From positions 1 through 13,078 of the forward strand of contig JANYAG010000223.1 of NCBI GenBank assembly GCA_025361465.1: DNA of 13,078 nt, read 5' to 3'. The number at the start of each line of letters is the position of its first letter. Position 1 is the first letter of the stretch. The notes under the pieces were generated by a model. The model was not told the DNA's origin. It saw only the letters and a list, made by a program, of their open reading frames with translations, and did not search any database. Shown piece by piece: positions 1-6,142 of the stretch. The DNA is from Gemmatimonadota bacterium (lineage in GTDB: Bacteria > Gemmatimonadota > Gemmatimonadetes > Gemmatimonadales > GWC2-71-9). Both the position numbers and the translations under genes were made by a program.

Positions 1-267
1 GCGCAGCATCGTGGCGCGATCGAACTCTGCCACGCCGTCAACGTGCTCAACGAAGTCGCCGGCAATATCGGCCGGACGGTGCTCTTCGGCACCACCCCCG
101 CGACGACCGACGGCTATGCCCATCGCCGCGAAGAGCTCGCGCGTCCGGGCATAGCCGTCGGTCGTCGCGGGGGTGGTGCCGAAGAGCACCGTCCGGCCGA
201 TATTGCCGGCGACTTCGTTGAGCACGTTGACGGCGTGGCAGAGTTCGATCGCGCCACGATGCTGCGC
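1..267. repeat. 121-bp perfect inverted repeat (foldback) at the window edge
   Basis: Positions 1-121 are the exact reverse complement of 147-267, with a 25-base centre at 122-146. The centre itself holds a short inverted pair, CGCGA at 127-131 and TCGCG at 137-141, on the same symmetry axis (coordinate sum 268). Both arms lie inside actB. The right arm encodes plausible ActB sequence in frame, while the left arm gives the antisense of the same codons. The left arm starts exactly at base 1, so the repeat may continue outside the window. Exact identity inside a conserved respiratory gene is best explained by a chimeric or foldback read, or by an assembly end; a very recent genomic inversion-duplication is the alternative. 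Confidence 0.95.
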
Positions 268-1296
268 CGGCACACCACCCGCCACGGCGAGCGACGGTCC
301 CGAGGCGATGAAGGCCTTGGCAAGATCGTTGAGTTGTGCGACCGAGAGGCCGGTGTCCTTGGCCACCGAGTCCGGGGTGAAGTTGCTCAACGACTTGCCG
401 AGCTGGTGTCCGTTCTGTCCAGCGATCACCTGTGCCATGGCCAGGGCGACCAGCGCTTCACTGCCGGCCGGCACGCTCAACCATTCGTCGGCGTTCGCGG
501 CCGTGAGCGAGAGGCGAGGGCCCACGAAGACATGCCGCGACATGGTCCCGTCGTGGAAGCCGTGCGCCGCCGCGAAGCCCCGCTGCTGTTCGACCACCGG
601 CCCCCAGGTCTCGAGGAAGTCTGCCCCGAAGGAGACGATGTGCTTCGCGGCCGCAAAGTCGTAGGTCGGCAGGTCGTCGCGCCCCCAGGTCTTCTGGTTC
701 GCGGCGCGCTCGGCCTCGCGGGCAAACGGCTCGTAGGCCACGTGTGTCCCGCCGAGTGCCTTGGTCCAGCCCTCAAGCATGGTGGTGAATGTGGAGGGAC
801 CATAGCCGTTCAGCACGGCGAGCTTGCCGCTGGCGGAACCGACCTTGGCGGCCAGCCGGGCGATCGCATCGTCCCACTTGATCTCGTCAAACGTGCCGGC
901 GGCATTGCGCGCCATCGGCGCCTTGAGACGATCCGGGTGGTACAGTGCCTGCAGGCCGGCCTGCCCCCGCGAACAGAGCGTCCCGGCATTGGTCGGATGC
1001 TCCGGATTGCCTTCGAGCTTGACTGGCCGTCCTTCGCGGGTCTTGACGTGGAGGCCGCAGCCGGCACTGCACTCAGCACAGGTGCTGGCGTACCAGGTCG
1101 GGATGCCCGGCACCTGGTCTTCGCTCTGCACGAGGTAGGGGACGAGCTTCGTCACCCGGTCCGTCGAGCACCCTGCCAGCACTGCCGTGCCGACACCGCT
1201 GACGCCAAGCACCTTCAGGAATTGCCGCCGATCGACGCCTTGCGTCGCGGACTCGTCGGCCATTGCCGCTCCGGATTCGGGAAGTCGGATGGTCAT
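1..1296 (-). CDS. actB: ActB, iron-sulfur/molybdopterin-oxidoreductase-like subunit of alternative complex III (partial, 3' part artefactual)
   Basis: Subunit of alternative complex III, which oxidises quinol and passes electrons to periplasmic cytochrome c or an oxidase. The start is ATG at 1296, one base after the actA stop. The reading frame stays open to base 1 (432 codons). Residues 23-28 read RRQFLK, a twin-arginine export motif, followed by a hydrophobic stretch ending LAGC (Cys43), which could be a lipobox. A four-cysteine motif follows at C73, C76, C80 and C108, as in molybdopterin oxidoreductases of the [4Fe-4S] type; such a domain is known in ActB, which lacks molybdopterin. The ferredoxin-like part with further clusters should follow but is outside the window. 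Residues 1-392 look genuine. Codons after 121 translate the antisense of earlier codons because of the inverted repeat, so they should not be trusted. The family identity rests strongly on the adjacent pentaheme ActA. Confidence 0.85.
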   Translation of the reverse strand, partial: MTIRLPESGAAMADESATQGVDRRQFLKVLGVSGVGTAVLAGCSTDRVTKLVPYLVQSEDQVPGIPTWYASTCAECSAGCGLHVKTREGRPVKLEGNPEHPTNAGTLCSRGQAGLQALYHPDRLKAPMARNAAGTFDEIKWDDAIARLAAKVGSASGKLAVLNGYGPSTFTTMLEGWTKALGGTHVAYEPFAREAERAANQKTWGRDDLPTYDFAAAKHIVSFGADFLETWGPVVEQQRGFAAAHGFHDGTMSRHVFVGPRLSLTAANADEWLSVPAGSEALVALAMAQVIAGQNGHQLGKSLSNFTPDSVAKDTGLSVAQLNDLAKAFIASGPSLAVAGGVPAQHRGAIELCHAVNVLNEVAGNIGRTVLFGTTPATTDGYARTRELFAAMGIAVGRRGGGAEEHRPADIAGDFVEHVDGVAEFDRATMLR

Positions 1297-1297
1297 G

Positions 1298-1876
1298 TCA
1301 GTAATGGCACGTGGAGCAGTCACGCGTGATCTTGCGCTCGATATGGCAGCCGATGCAGAAACCCATGTTGTTCACGTTGTTCACCTTGTACACCTGAGGC
1401 ATCCTCGAGAGGTTGCCATGGCAGGTGGCGCACGCCTGCGGGCCCATGGCCTTGATGTGCCTGGCGTGGGAGAAATGGGCGTGCTTGGCCACCTCGTGGA
1501 CCCGCACCCATTCCACCGGCTCCTTCTTGCTCCAGGCGGTCGCGAGCTTCTTGATCTCCGCCTTGTTCTCAGGGGTCTTCCCGAGGACCAGGTTGTGGCA
1601 CCCCATGCAGGAATTCAGTGTGGGAATCCCGGGCTCCGAGGAGGCCGCCACCGAGTAGTGGCAGTACTGGCATTGGATCTTGAGCTGGCCAGCATGGACG
1701 TCGTGCCGGTAGAAGATCGGTTGTTTGGGACCCTGAAGTTTCGATGAATCCGACTTGGTCAAGGGCGTCGGACCGACCGCTGGCTTCTGCTGGGCACCCG
1801 ACGGCCGTGACAGGACGGCGAAGGCCACCAACGCCGTCGCTGCCCCAGCAATACCGATGAGGAACTGCTTGCGCAT
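1298..1876 (-). CDS. actA: ActA, pentaheme cytochrome c subunit of alternative complex III
   Basis: 192-residue exported multiheme cytochrome, first gene of the alternative complex III cluster. Five CxxCH heme-binding motifs are visible, starting at C69, C90, C149, C174 and C187; the last lies at the extreme C-terminus. Residues 1-23 are a basic then hydrophobic segment (MRKQF, then Ala/Val/Leu-rich) that acts as signal peptide or N-terminal membrane anchor. ActA relays electrons within the periplasmic part of the complex. The stop codon is one base from the actB start, so the two are surely cotranscribed. Only a weak ribosome-binding sequence precedes the ATG. The heme count and the ActB neighbour match the known order ActA-ActB. 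Remaining subunits (NrfD-like ActC and ActF, ActD, ActE) would lie beyond the left edge. Confidence 0.92.
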   Translation of the reverse strand: MRKQFLIGIAGAATALVAFAVLSRPSGAQQKPAVGPTPLTKSDSSKLQGPKQPIFYRHDVHAGQLKIQCQYCHYSVAASSEPGIPTLNSCMGCHNLVLGKTPENKAEIKKLATAWSKKEPVEWVRVHEVAKHAHFSHARHIKAMGPQACATCHGNLSRMPQVYKVNNVNNMGFCIGCHIERKITRDCSTCHY

Positions 1877-1979
1877 ATCCGCTGACCGCCGAATGAGGGC
1901 GAGGACGTGGACAATGTGATGTGGGCCCGACCAGTGGTGGAGGAGCCCGGCTGGCTGCTACCTCCACGGATAGGGCGCA

Positions 1980-2008
1980 AAGCTAGTCAGACAAACAAGT
2001 TGGATCAA
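1980..2008 (-). promoter_or_regulatory. weak candidate promoter for actAB
   Basis: The 128-base gap between the trmJ-like stop and actA is the only gap upstream of actA. On the minus strand it holds TTGATC (2003-2008, 4/6 to the -35 consensus), a 17-base spacer and TAGCTT (1980-1985, 3/6 to the -10 consensus). The patch is AT-richer than its surroundings and would give a leader of roughly 95 bases. The match is poor and sigma factor preferences here are unknown. No clear terminator hairpin was found in the gap. Confidence 0.22.
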
Positions 2009-2772
2009 CTCGCCGGGGGGCCGAGTCCCTGCCGGCGGATGAAGTGGCCAATCTCAAGACCCACTGCCCGGATCAGGGAGACCTCCCTCCCGTCGGGGGC
2101 GGCGCGGTAAATCAGCTCCCGGAAGCTCCGCATCACCTTTTCCGGGTGCCGTTTCTTGAAGAACTGAATGGCCTGCAGCGCCGCCTCCCAGTCGGCAAAG
2201 AGCGCCTCCAGCTGGGCATGGGTGGCCGGGTCGGCCGCGTGCCTGGGCGGCTTGATCGGGATCTCGTCCCCGCCGCGGGCCACCCAGACTTCATGCGCGT
2301 AGACCGCGACCGACTGCGCCAGATTCAGCGAGGTATAGGCCGGATTGGCGCTGATGGTCACCAGGACGTCGCAACGGTCGATTTCCTCGTTGTTCAGCCC
2401 CTTGTCCTCGCGGCCCGCCAGAATGGCCGTCCGGCCAGCACCACCTCGCGCGATGAGCTCCGTCGCCGCCGCGCGGGGGCGGAGCACGGTGCGCTTGGCG
2501 GTGCGTTCCCGACCCGTGAGGGCCTGGACATAGACTACGTCGGCCAGCGCCTCGTCGAGAGAATCATGGATCGTCATCCGATCGAGGACGTCCTCGGTGT
2601 TGTGAGCGACGCCGGTGATCCGGTAGTGGTCGATCTCGCACTCGGGTTTGACGAGGCGCACGGTATCGATCCCGAAGTTCTTCGCGATCCGGATGCAGGA
2701 GGCGAGGTTCACCAGGTCCTGCACGGCGATGAGGACCAGGACCGGTGCCTCCCCCCGCAGGAGCTCGCTCAC
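2005..2772 (-). CDS. trmJ: TrmJ-like SPOUT tRNA/rRNA 2'-O-methyltransferase
   Basis: 255-residue SpoU/TrmH-class methyltransferase that transfers a methyl group from S-adenosylmethionine to a ribose 2'-OH; TrmJ acts on position 32 of tRNA. Motif 1 is at residues 22-34 (N22, R28, ending NFG). Motif 2 is at 120-130 (GRE, GLNNEE). Motif 3 is at 148-152 (SLNLAQ). Together these form the trefoil knot that binds the cofactor. The C-terminal 60 or so residues are the basic helical tail typical of TrmJ. The GTG at 2772 is chosen because it overlaps the upstream stop as GTGA, implying translational coupling, and because the protein then begins where homologues begin; an in-frame upstream ATG at 2865 would lie wholly inside the neighbouring gene. 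The SPOUT assignment is firm; the exact RNA target is inferred. Confidence 0.85.
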   Translation of the reverse strand: MSELLRGEAPVLVLIAVQDLVNLASCIRIAKNFGIDTVRLVKPECEIDHYRITGVAHNTEDVLDRMTIHDSLDEALADVVYVQALTGRERTAKRTVLRPRAAATELIARGGAGRTAILAGREDKGLNNEEIDRCDVLVTISANPAYTSLNLAQSVAVYAHEVWVARGGDEIPIKPPRHAADPATHAQLEALFADWEAALQAIQFFKKRHPEKVMRSFRELIYRAAPDGREVSLIRAVGLEIGHFIRRQGLGPPAS

Positions 2773-3665
2773 CCGCGGAGTTCCACGCCCGCCGCCTGCT
2801 CCGCCACGCGGATCGGATCGAGGTAGTCCGCTGACTCGCCCAGAGCGGCACGCAGCGCACGACACTGTTCGCGCGAGAAGCCGAGGACGGGATCGGCGAC
2901 GCCGACCTCACCCGCCAAGTCATGAAAGATGCCGATGTCCTTCTCGAGCAGGGCCATGCGGAAGAGCCTCGGCCAGGTGCCCGAGAGCACCCGATCGGGG
3001 ATCAGGACTTCGCTGACGAACGAGCGGCCGCTCGAGGCGTTGAGGACGTCCACGGCGTCCCGCGGAGCGATCCCCGCCTTGGCGAGCGTAACGAGCGCCT
3101 CGGCCAAGGTCAGGATGTTGGCGGCCAGGAGGGCGTTGTTCGCCGCCTTCATGGCGTGGCCTGCCCCGACCGGTCCCATTCGCACCACCTTGGCCGCGAA
3201 GGGAGCGACGACCTGCGTCGCACGCTCCACATCCGCTGGGCTCCCACCGCACATCACGGTGAGTTTTCCCTGGATCGCCAGTGGCGGGCCGCCACTCAAC
3301 GGGGCATCGACGAAGGCGATTCCCAGGGTCGCCAACCGTTCGGCGATCCGGCGGGACGTGGCGGCATCACCTGAGGTGCAGTCGACCAGGATGCTCCCCT
3401 GGGTCATGCCCGCCAGCAGACCATCCGGCCCCTCGAGCAGTGCCTCAACCTGGGCCGAGGTGGGAAGGCAGGTGATGATGGCATCGGCTCCCTCGGCGAG
3501 GTCGCGAGGCGAGATCGCCTGACGACTGCCGGGAGTGGCCTTCGCGAATTCCGTGGCCCGCTCCGCCGTGCGGTTCCAGACCGCCAGCTGGTGGACCGCC
3601 GCGCACCGCGCGGCCATGGGGGTGCCAATGGCACCGAGTCCGGCAAAACCGATTCGCATCGTCAT
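2769..3665 (-). CDS. NAD(P)-dependent 3-hydroxyisobutyrate dehydrogenase-family beta-hydroxyacid dehydrogenase
   Basis: 298-residue oxidoreductase of the 6-phosphogluconate/3-hydroxyisobutyrate dehydrogenase superfamily, which oxidises short beta-hydroxyacids or reduces the semialdehydes. The Rossmann motif GLGAIG is at 9-14. NRT at 31-33 follows strand two and favours NADP(H). The substrate-binding motif DAPLSGG is at 120-126. The catalytic lysine is K173 with the partner Asn at N177. The rest is the all-helical domain. Family members include MmsB, GarR, tartronate semialdehyde reductase and GLYR1-like reductases; nothing nearby (no valine or glyoxylate genes) picks among them. ATG at 3665 or at 3659 can start it; GGA six bases before 3659 fits a ribosome-binding site slightly better. 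It is coupled to the downstream trmJ-like gene by a 4-base overlap and diverges from dinB. Confidence 0.85.
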   Translation of the reverse strand: MTMRIGFAGLGAIGTPMAARCAAVHQLAVWNRTAERATEFAKATPGSRQAISPRDLAEGADAIITCLPTSAQVEALLEGPDGLLAGMTQGSILVDCTSGDAATSRRIAERLATLGIAFVDAPLSGGPPLAIQGKLTVMCGGSPADVERATQVVAPFAAKVVRMGPVGAGHAMKAANNALLAANILTLAEALVTLAKAGIAPRDAVDVLNASSGRSFVSEVLIPDRVLSGTWPRLFRMALLEKDIGIFHDLAGEVGVADPVLGFSREQCRALRAALGESADYLDPIRVAEQAAGVELRG

Positions 3666-3682
3666 TCCAGGATTCGAGACCG

Positions 3683-3693
3683 CTAGAATCTAG
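3683..3693. promoter_or_regulatory. palindromic -10-like element between divergent genes; possible leaderless dinB promoter
   Basis: CTAGA-A-TCTAG is an 11-base palindrome in the 31-base gap between dinB and the leftward dehydrogenase gene. On the plus strand it contains TAGAAT (3684-3689), a 5/6 match to TATAAT. Seven bases separate it from the A of the dinB ATG at 3697, the spacing seen in leaderless transcripts. On the minus strand it contains TAGATT (4/6), placed to give about a 15-base leader for the dehydrogenase gene. No good -35 hexamer was found on either strand. Confidence 0.45.
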
Positions 3694-3696
3694 GGC

Positions 3697-4896
3697 ATGT
3701 CGATCCGGATCATGCACGTCGACCTGGACGCCTTCTTCGTCGAGGTCTGCCGCAAGCACCAGCCCGAACTGCAGGATGTGGACCTGCTGATCGTGGGCGG
3801 GCGGCGGGATTCCCGGGGCGTGGTGCAGTCCGCCAGTTATGGCGCCCGGGCATTCGGTGTCCGGTCCGGCATGCCGATCGCCCAGGCGGTGCGGCTCTGT
3901 CCGACGGCGACCTTCGTGCGCGGCGAGTTTGCGACCTACCGCGAGGCAAGTCATCAGGTGCAGGAAGTACTCGAGCGACACGCCCCGTTGGCGACGATGA
4001 CGGGACTGGACGAAGGGTATCTCGACTTCAGTGGCACCGACCTGCTGCATCCAGTGTCCCTGCTCGACGTGGCCGAGCAGATCCACGACGACGTGCGCGC
4101 ATCCAGCGGATTGCACTGCTCGATCGGCATCGGGCCGAACCGGATGATCGCGAAGATCGCCAGTGACTACGCCAAGCCCCGCGGCATCTGCGAAGTGCGT
4201 GACGGATGGGAGCGCGGCTTCGTGGCTGGACTGCCGCTCGCCGCCCTGCCGGGCATCGGACCCAAGAGCACGAGGCGCCTCGCCGAACGCGGCCTGATCG
4301 ACGTGGCGCAGGTCCAGGCGATGCCGATGCCGGAACTCGTGGCGCTCGTCGGGCGCGAGGAGGCCGCCGTGCTGACCCGACGGGCGGAAGGTCGCGGCGG
4401 CCTGGTGCTGCGCGTCCATGGGCCGGCCAAATCGGTAAGCCGCGAAACCACCTTTCGTCGCGACGTGTCGTCAGCCGAGGAACTCGACCGTGTCCTGATG
4501 CTGCTCACTTCGCGCGTGGCCGGGCAATTGCGCGACGAGGGACTGGTGGCTGGTGCCATCGTCCTCAAGCTGCGGCACGGCGACTTCACCACGATCACCC
4601 GCCAGACCACCCTCGAAGTGTCCACGGCCCTCGATCTCGAGCTGCTGGCTCCGGCGCGAGTGCTGCTGAAACCAGCATTCGCTGAGGCGCGTCGGAGAGG
4701 CCAGCGGATCCGCCTCCTCGGGATCGGTGCAACCCGCCTGGTCGCGTCGGAAGCCCCCGACCTCTTCGAGACCGAGGAACGGAAGCGCAGCCGCGAGATC
4801 ACGACCGCCGTGGACGCGGTCCGGGCCAAGTACGGATTCGACGCCATGAAGAGCGGGCGGCTCGTCAAACGGCGAAAGGACGCCCCGCCGGAGTAG
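3697..4896 (+). CDS. dinB: DNA polymerase IV (Y-family translesion polymerase)
   Basis: 399-residue error-prone polymerase for bypass of damaged template bases. The first metal-binding motif is VDLDAFF at 8-14 (D9, steric-gate region F13/F14). The second is LDEGYLD at 104-110 with D105 and E106 completing the catalytic triad. The palm is followed by the thumb helix-hairpin-helix near LPGIGPKSTRRLAERG, then the little-finger domain. EAPDLF at 352-357 resembles the QL(S/D)LF beta-clamp-binding motif, but sits about 40 residues before the C-terminus and lacks the leading Gln. The start at 3697 gives the normal N-terminus; ATG at 3712 would begin just before the catalytic motif and is less likely. 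There is almost no Shine-Dalgarno sequence before 3697, in line with a leaderless message. Length is usual for the family. queF follows 35 bases later. Confidence 0.95.
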   Translation: MSIRIMHVDLDAFFVEVCRKHQPELQDVDLLIVGGRRDSRGVVQSASYGARAFGVRSGMPIAQAVRLCPTATFVRGEFATYREASHQVQEVLERHAPLATMTGLDEGYLDFSGTDLLHPVSLLDVAEQIHDDVRASSGLHCSIGIGPNRMIAKIASDYAKPRGICEVRDGWERGFVAGLPLAALPGIGPKSTRRLAERGLIDVAQVQAMPMPELVALVGREEAAVLTRRAEGRGGLVLRVHGPAKSVSRETTFRRDVSSAEELDRVLMLLTSRVAGQLRDEGLVAGAIVLKLRHGDFTTITRQTTLEVSTALDLELLAPARVLLKPAFAEARRRGQRIRLLGIGATRLVASEAPDLFETEERKRSREITTAVDAVRAKYGFDAMKSGRLVKRRKDAPPE

Positions 4897-4922
4897 CTTT
4901 GGATGGGCGAGCCGCTCAATCC

Positions 4923-4928
4923 GGAGGG
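4923..4928 (+). promoter_or_regulatory. ribosome-binding site fixing the queF start
   Basis: GGAGGG lies three bases before the ATG at 4932. It is one of the clearest Shine-Dalgarno sequences in the window and favours this ATG over the in-frame TTG at 4899, which would begin almost directly after the dinB stop and add eleven residues with no similarity to the family. Confidence 0.7.
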
Positions 4929-4931
4929 ATC

Positions 4932-5327
4932 ATGGCCACCGCAGAAGGACGCACCATCCCGTTCACCGGCCCCGAGGCCATCGATGCCGCCGTGCTCGAG
5001 ACCTTCCCCTACCAGGGCCCGGAGCAGGAGATCGTCACTGAGACCAACGAGTTCTCCGCCGTCTGCCCCTACAGCGGACTGCCGGACTTCGCGATACTGA
5101 CGATCAGGTACATCCCCAGCGATTGCTGTGTCGAGCTCAAGAGCCTGAAGTACTACGTCATGAGCTACCGGAATGTCGGCATCTTCCAGGAACACGTGAC
5201 GGCCCGCCTCGCGGAGGATTTGCAGCGACTGCTCAAGGCCAGGACGCTGACGGTCAGCACACGGTACAACGTCCGCGGGGGGTTCGAGACAACATGCAGT
5301 GTGACGTTGGGGATCGAGGATGGGTGA
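4932..5327 (+). CDS. queF: NADPH-dependent 7-cyano-7-deazaguanine (preQ0) reductase QueF
   Basis: 131-residue cytosolic enzyme that reduces the nitrile of preQ0 to the aminomethyl group of preQ1, the base later inserted into tRNA for queuosine. The catalytic cysteine is C45 in the segment SAVCPYSGLPDF, with the proton donor D52. The QueF signature follows at 68-79 as ELKSLKYYVMSY then RN, which binds NADPH and the substrate. Size matches the short single-domain (Bacillus type) form, which assembles from several subunits, rather than the long E. coli type. The ORF is placed 35 bases after dinB and may share its transcript; no other queuosine genes are in view. The C-terminus runs into a GATGG-rich stretch just before the next gene. 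Confidence 0.95.
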   Translation: MATAEGRTIPFTGPEAIDAAVLETFPYQGPEQEIVTETNEFSAVCPYSGLPDFAILTIRYIPSDCCVELKSLKYYVMSYRNVGIFQEHVTARLAEDLQRLLKARTLTVSTRYNVRGGFETTCSVTLGIEDG

Positions 5328-5337
5328 TGAGGGTACA

Positions 5338-5362
5338 TGATGGATGATGGCTGATGGATGAT
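5338..5362 (+). repeat. two direct copies of TGATGGATGAT spanning the next gene's start
   Basis: TGATGGATGAT occurs at 5338-5348 and again at 5352-5362, 14 bases apart, inside a wider stretch of GATGG/TGATG words beginning near 5318 at the end of queF. The second copy supplies the ATG at 5354 used by the following gene. No Shine-Dalgarno sequence is visible within it. It may be a small expanding repeat or simply low-complexity spacer. Confidence 0.7.
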
Positions 5363-6142
5363 CGTTTCGTCGCCTTGCAGGAAGCCTTGCTCGGGCGCTA
5401 CTCGCTCGAGCGCGAGCTGGGGCGTGGCGGGATGGGCACTGTCTTTCTCGCCCGCTATTATGGGCCGACAAGGTGGAACCAATTCAATTGGGAGTTCATC
5501 AACAGCATGGCCCGGTGGGCCCACCTGGTCTTCTGGACCGGCACCTCGTTGCAGGTCCTTCATCCGCCCTTCCGTCTCCGCGCCAACGGATGGATTGCGC
5601 GGCGGCAACAGGCGTTCTGGAATTCATCATCCGGAGCCGCCCGCTTCCGGCGAGCGGCCATGTTTCTCCCCAAGGGACGCGTCGCCGAGCACACCTTGCA
5701 TCGACCAACCGAATTGATGCTCGATGTCGCCATCGAGGACCTCTGGGATGCCCTGCCACGCACCGAACGGCGACGCCTTCAGGACGTGCCACGGCTCGCG
5801 AGCGAGTTGCGAAGACGGGCCAGTGAAGCCCGCGACGCACTCCGGCGCCTCGATGCGTCGCCGCTGGCGATCACCGACGAGGTGGAGGCCATCACCGATC
5901 GCCTCCGCGCCCAGGAGCGGTCGGCCATCGGCGCGCTCGAGCGACTGCGGATCGGCCTGATCGAACTGACCAGCGAAGGCGCGATGCCGACCGACTTCTC
6001 GCAGATCTTTGCCGACGCCGCTACACTCCAAGCAGAGCTGCTCACCGAATTGGGTGCGGATCGCAAGGTGATCGCCAAGGTCGTCAGCCAGCGCCACCTG
6101 CGTACCGGCAGCTCCCCGACTCCAACACCGAGTCCCGCGTGA
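5354..6142 (+). CDS. kinase-like protein lacking the catalytic core, with Trp-rich and helical C-terminal region
   Basis: 262 residues. Residues 1-34 match the start of bacterial Pkn-type Ser/Thr kinases: ALLGRYSLERELG then the glycine loop GRGGMGTV (23-30) and FLAR. The expected continuation (VAIK-type lysine, HRD, DFG, APE) is absent, so it cannot be an active kinase. From residue 35 the sequence changes to a Trp-rich stretch (W41, W46, W55, W61, W80, W89), then RPTE (117-120), then charged helices to about 245 that look like coiled coil, and a Pro/Thr/Ser tail. From memory, some Gemmatimonadota kinases carry a comparable C-terminal region, which would make this an in-frame internal deletion of about 200-250 residues; I could not verify that. 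There is no signal peptide. The ATG at 5354 fits the family N-terminus. Its stop overlaps the next start as GTGA. It could be a decayed kinase, a real regulator, or an assembly deletion. Confidence 0.7.
   Translation: MDDRFVALQEALLGRYSLERELGRGGMGTVFLARYYGPTRWNQFNWEFINSMARWAHLVFWTGTSLQVLHPPFRLRANGWIARRQQAFWNSSSGAARFRRAAMFLPKGRVAEHTLHRPTELMLDVAIEDLWDALPRTERRRLQDVPRLASELRRRASEARDALRRLDASPLAITDEVEAITDRLRAQERSAIGALERLRIGLIELTSEGAMPTDFSQIFADAATLQAELLTELGADRKVIAKVVSQRHLRTGSSPTPTPSPA

Noticed and set aside
43..1329. 428-residue open frame on the plus strand over actB
   Set aside because: It is antisense to actB, crosses the foldback, and its product is Arg/Gly/His-rich with no recognisable motif; the minus-strand frame has the twin-arginine and cysteine motifs.
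2044..2826. 260-residue plus-strand open frame
   Set aside because: Antisense shadow of the trmJ-like gene; high GC opens many such frames, and no family features are seen.
2773..2865. Longer trmJ-like start at 2865
   Set aside because: The extra 31 residues lie inside the upstream gene and look like frame-shifted sequence; the GTGA overlap and family N-terminus favour 2772.
4167..5471. 434-residue minus-strand open frame over dinB and queF
   Set aside because: It spans two well-identified genes on the other strand and reads as Ser/Arg-rich low-complexity sequence.
5479..5491. CCAATT-C-AATTGG palindrome
   Set aside because: It is inside a coding region with no promoter context; a chance operator-like match is the simpler reading.
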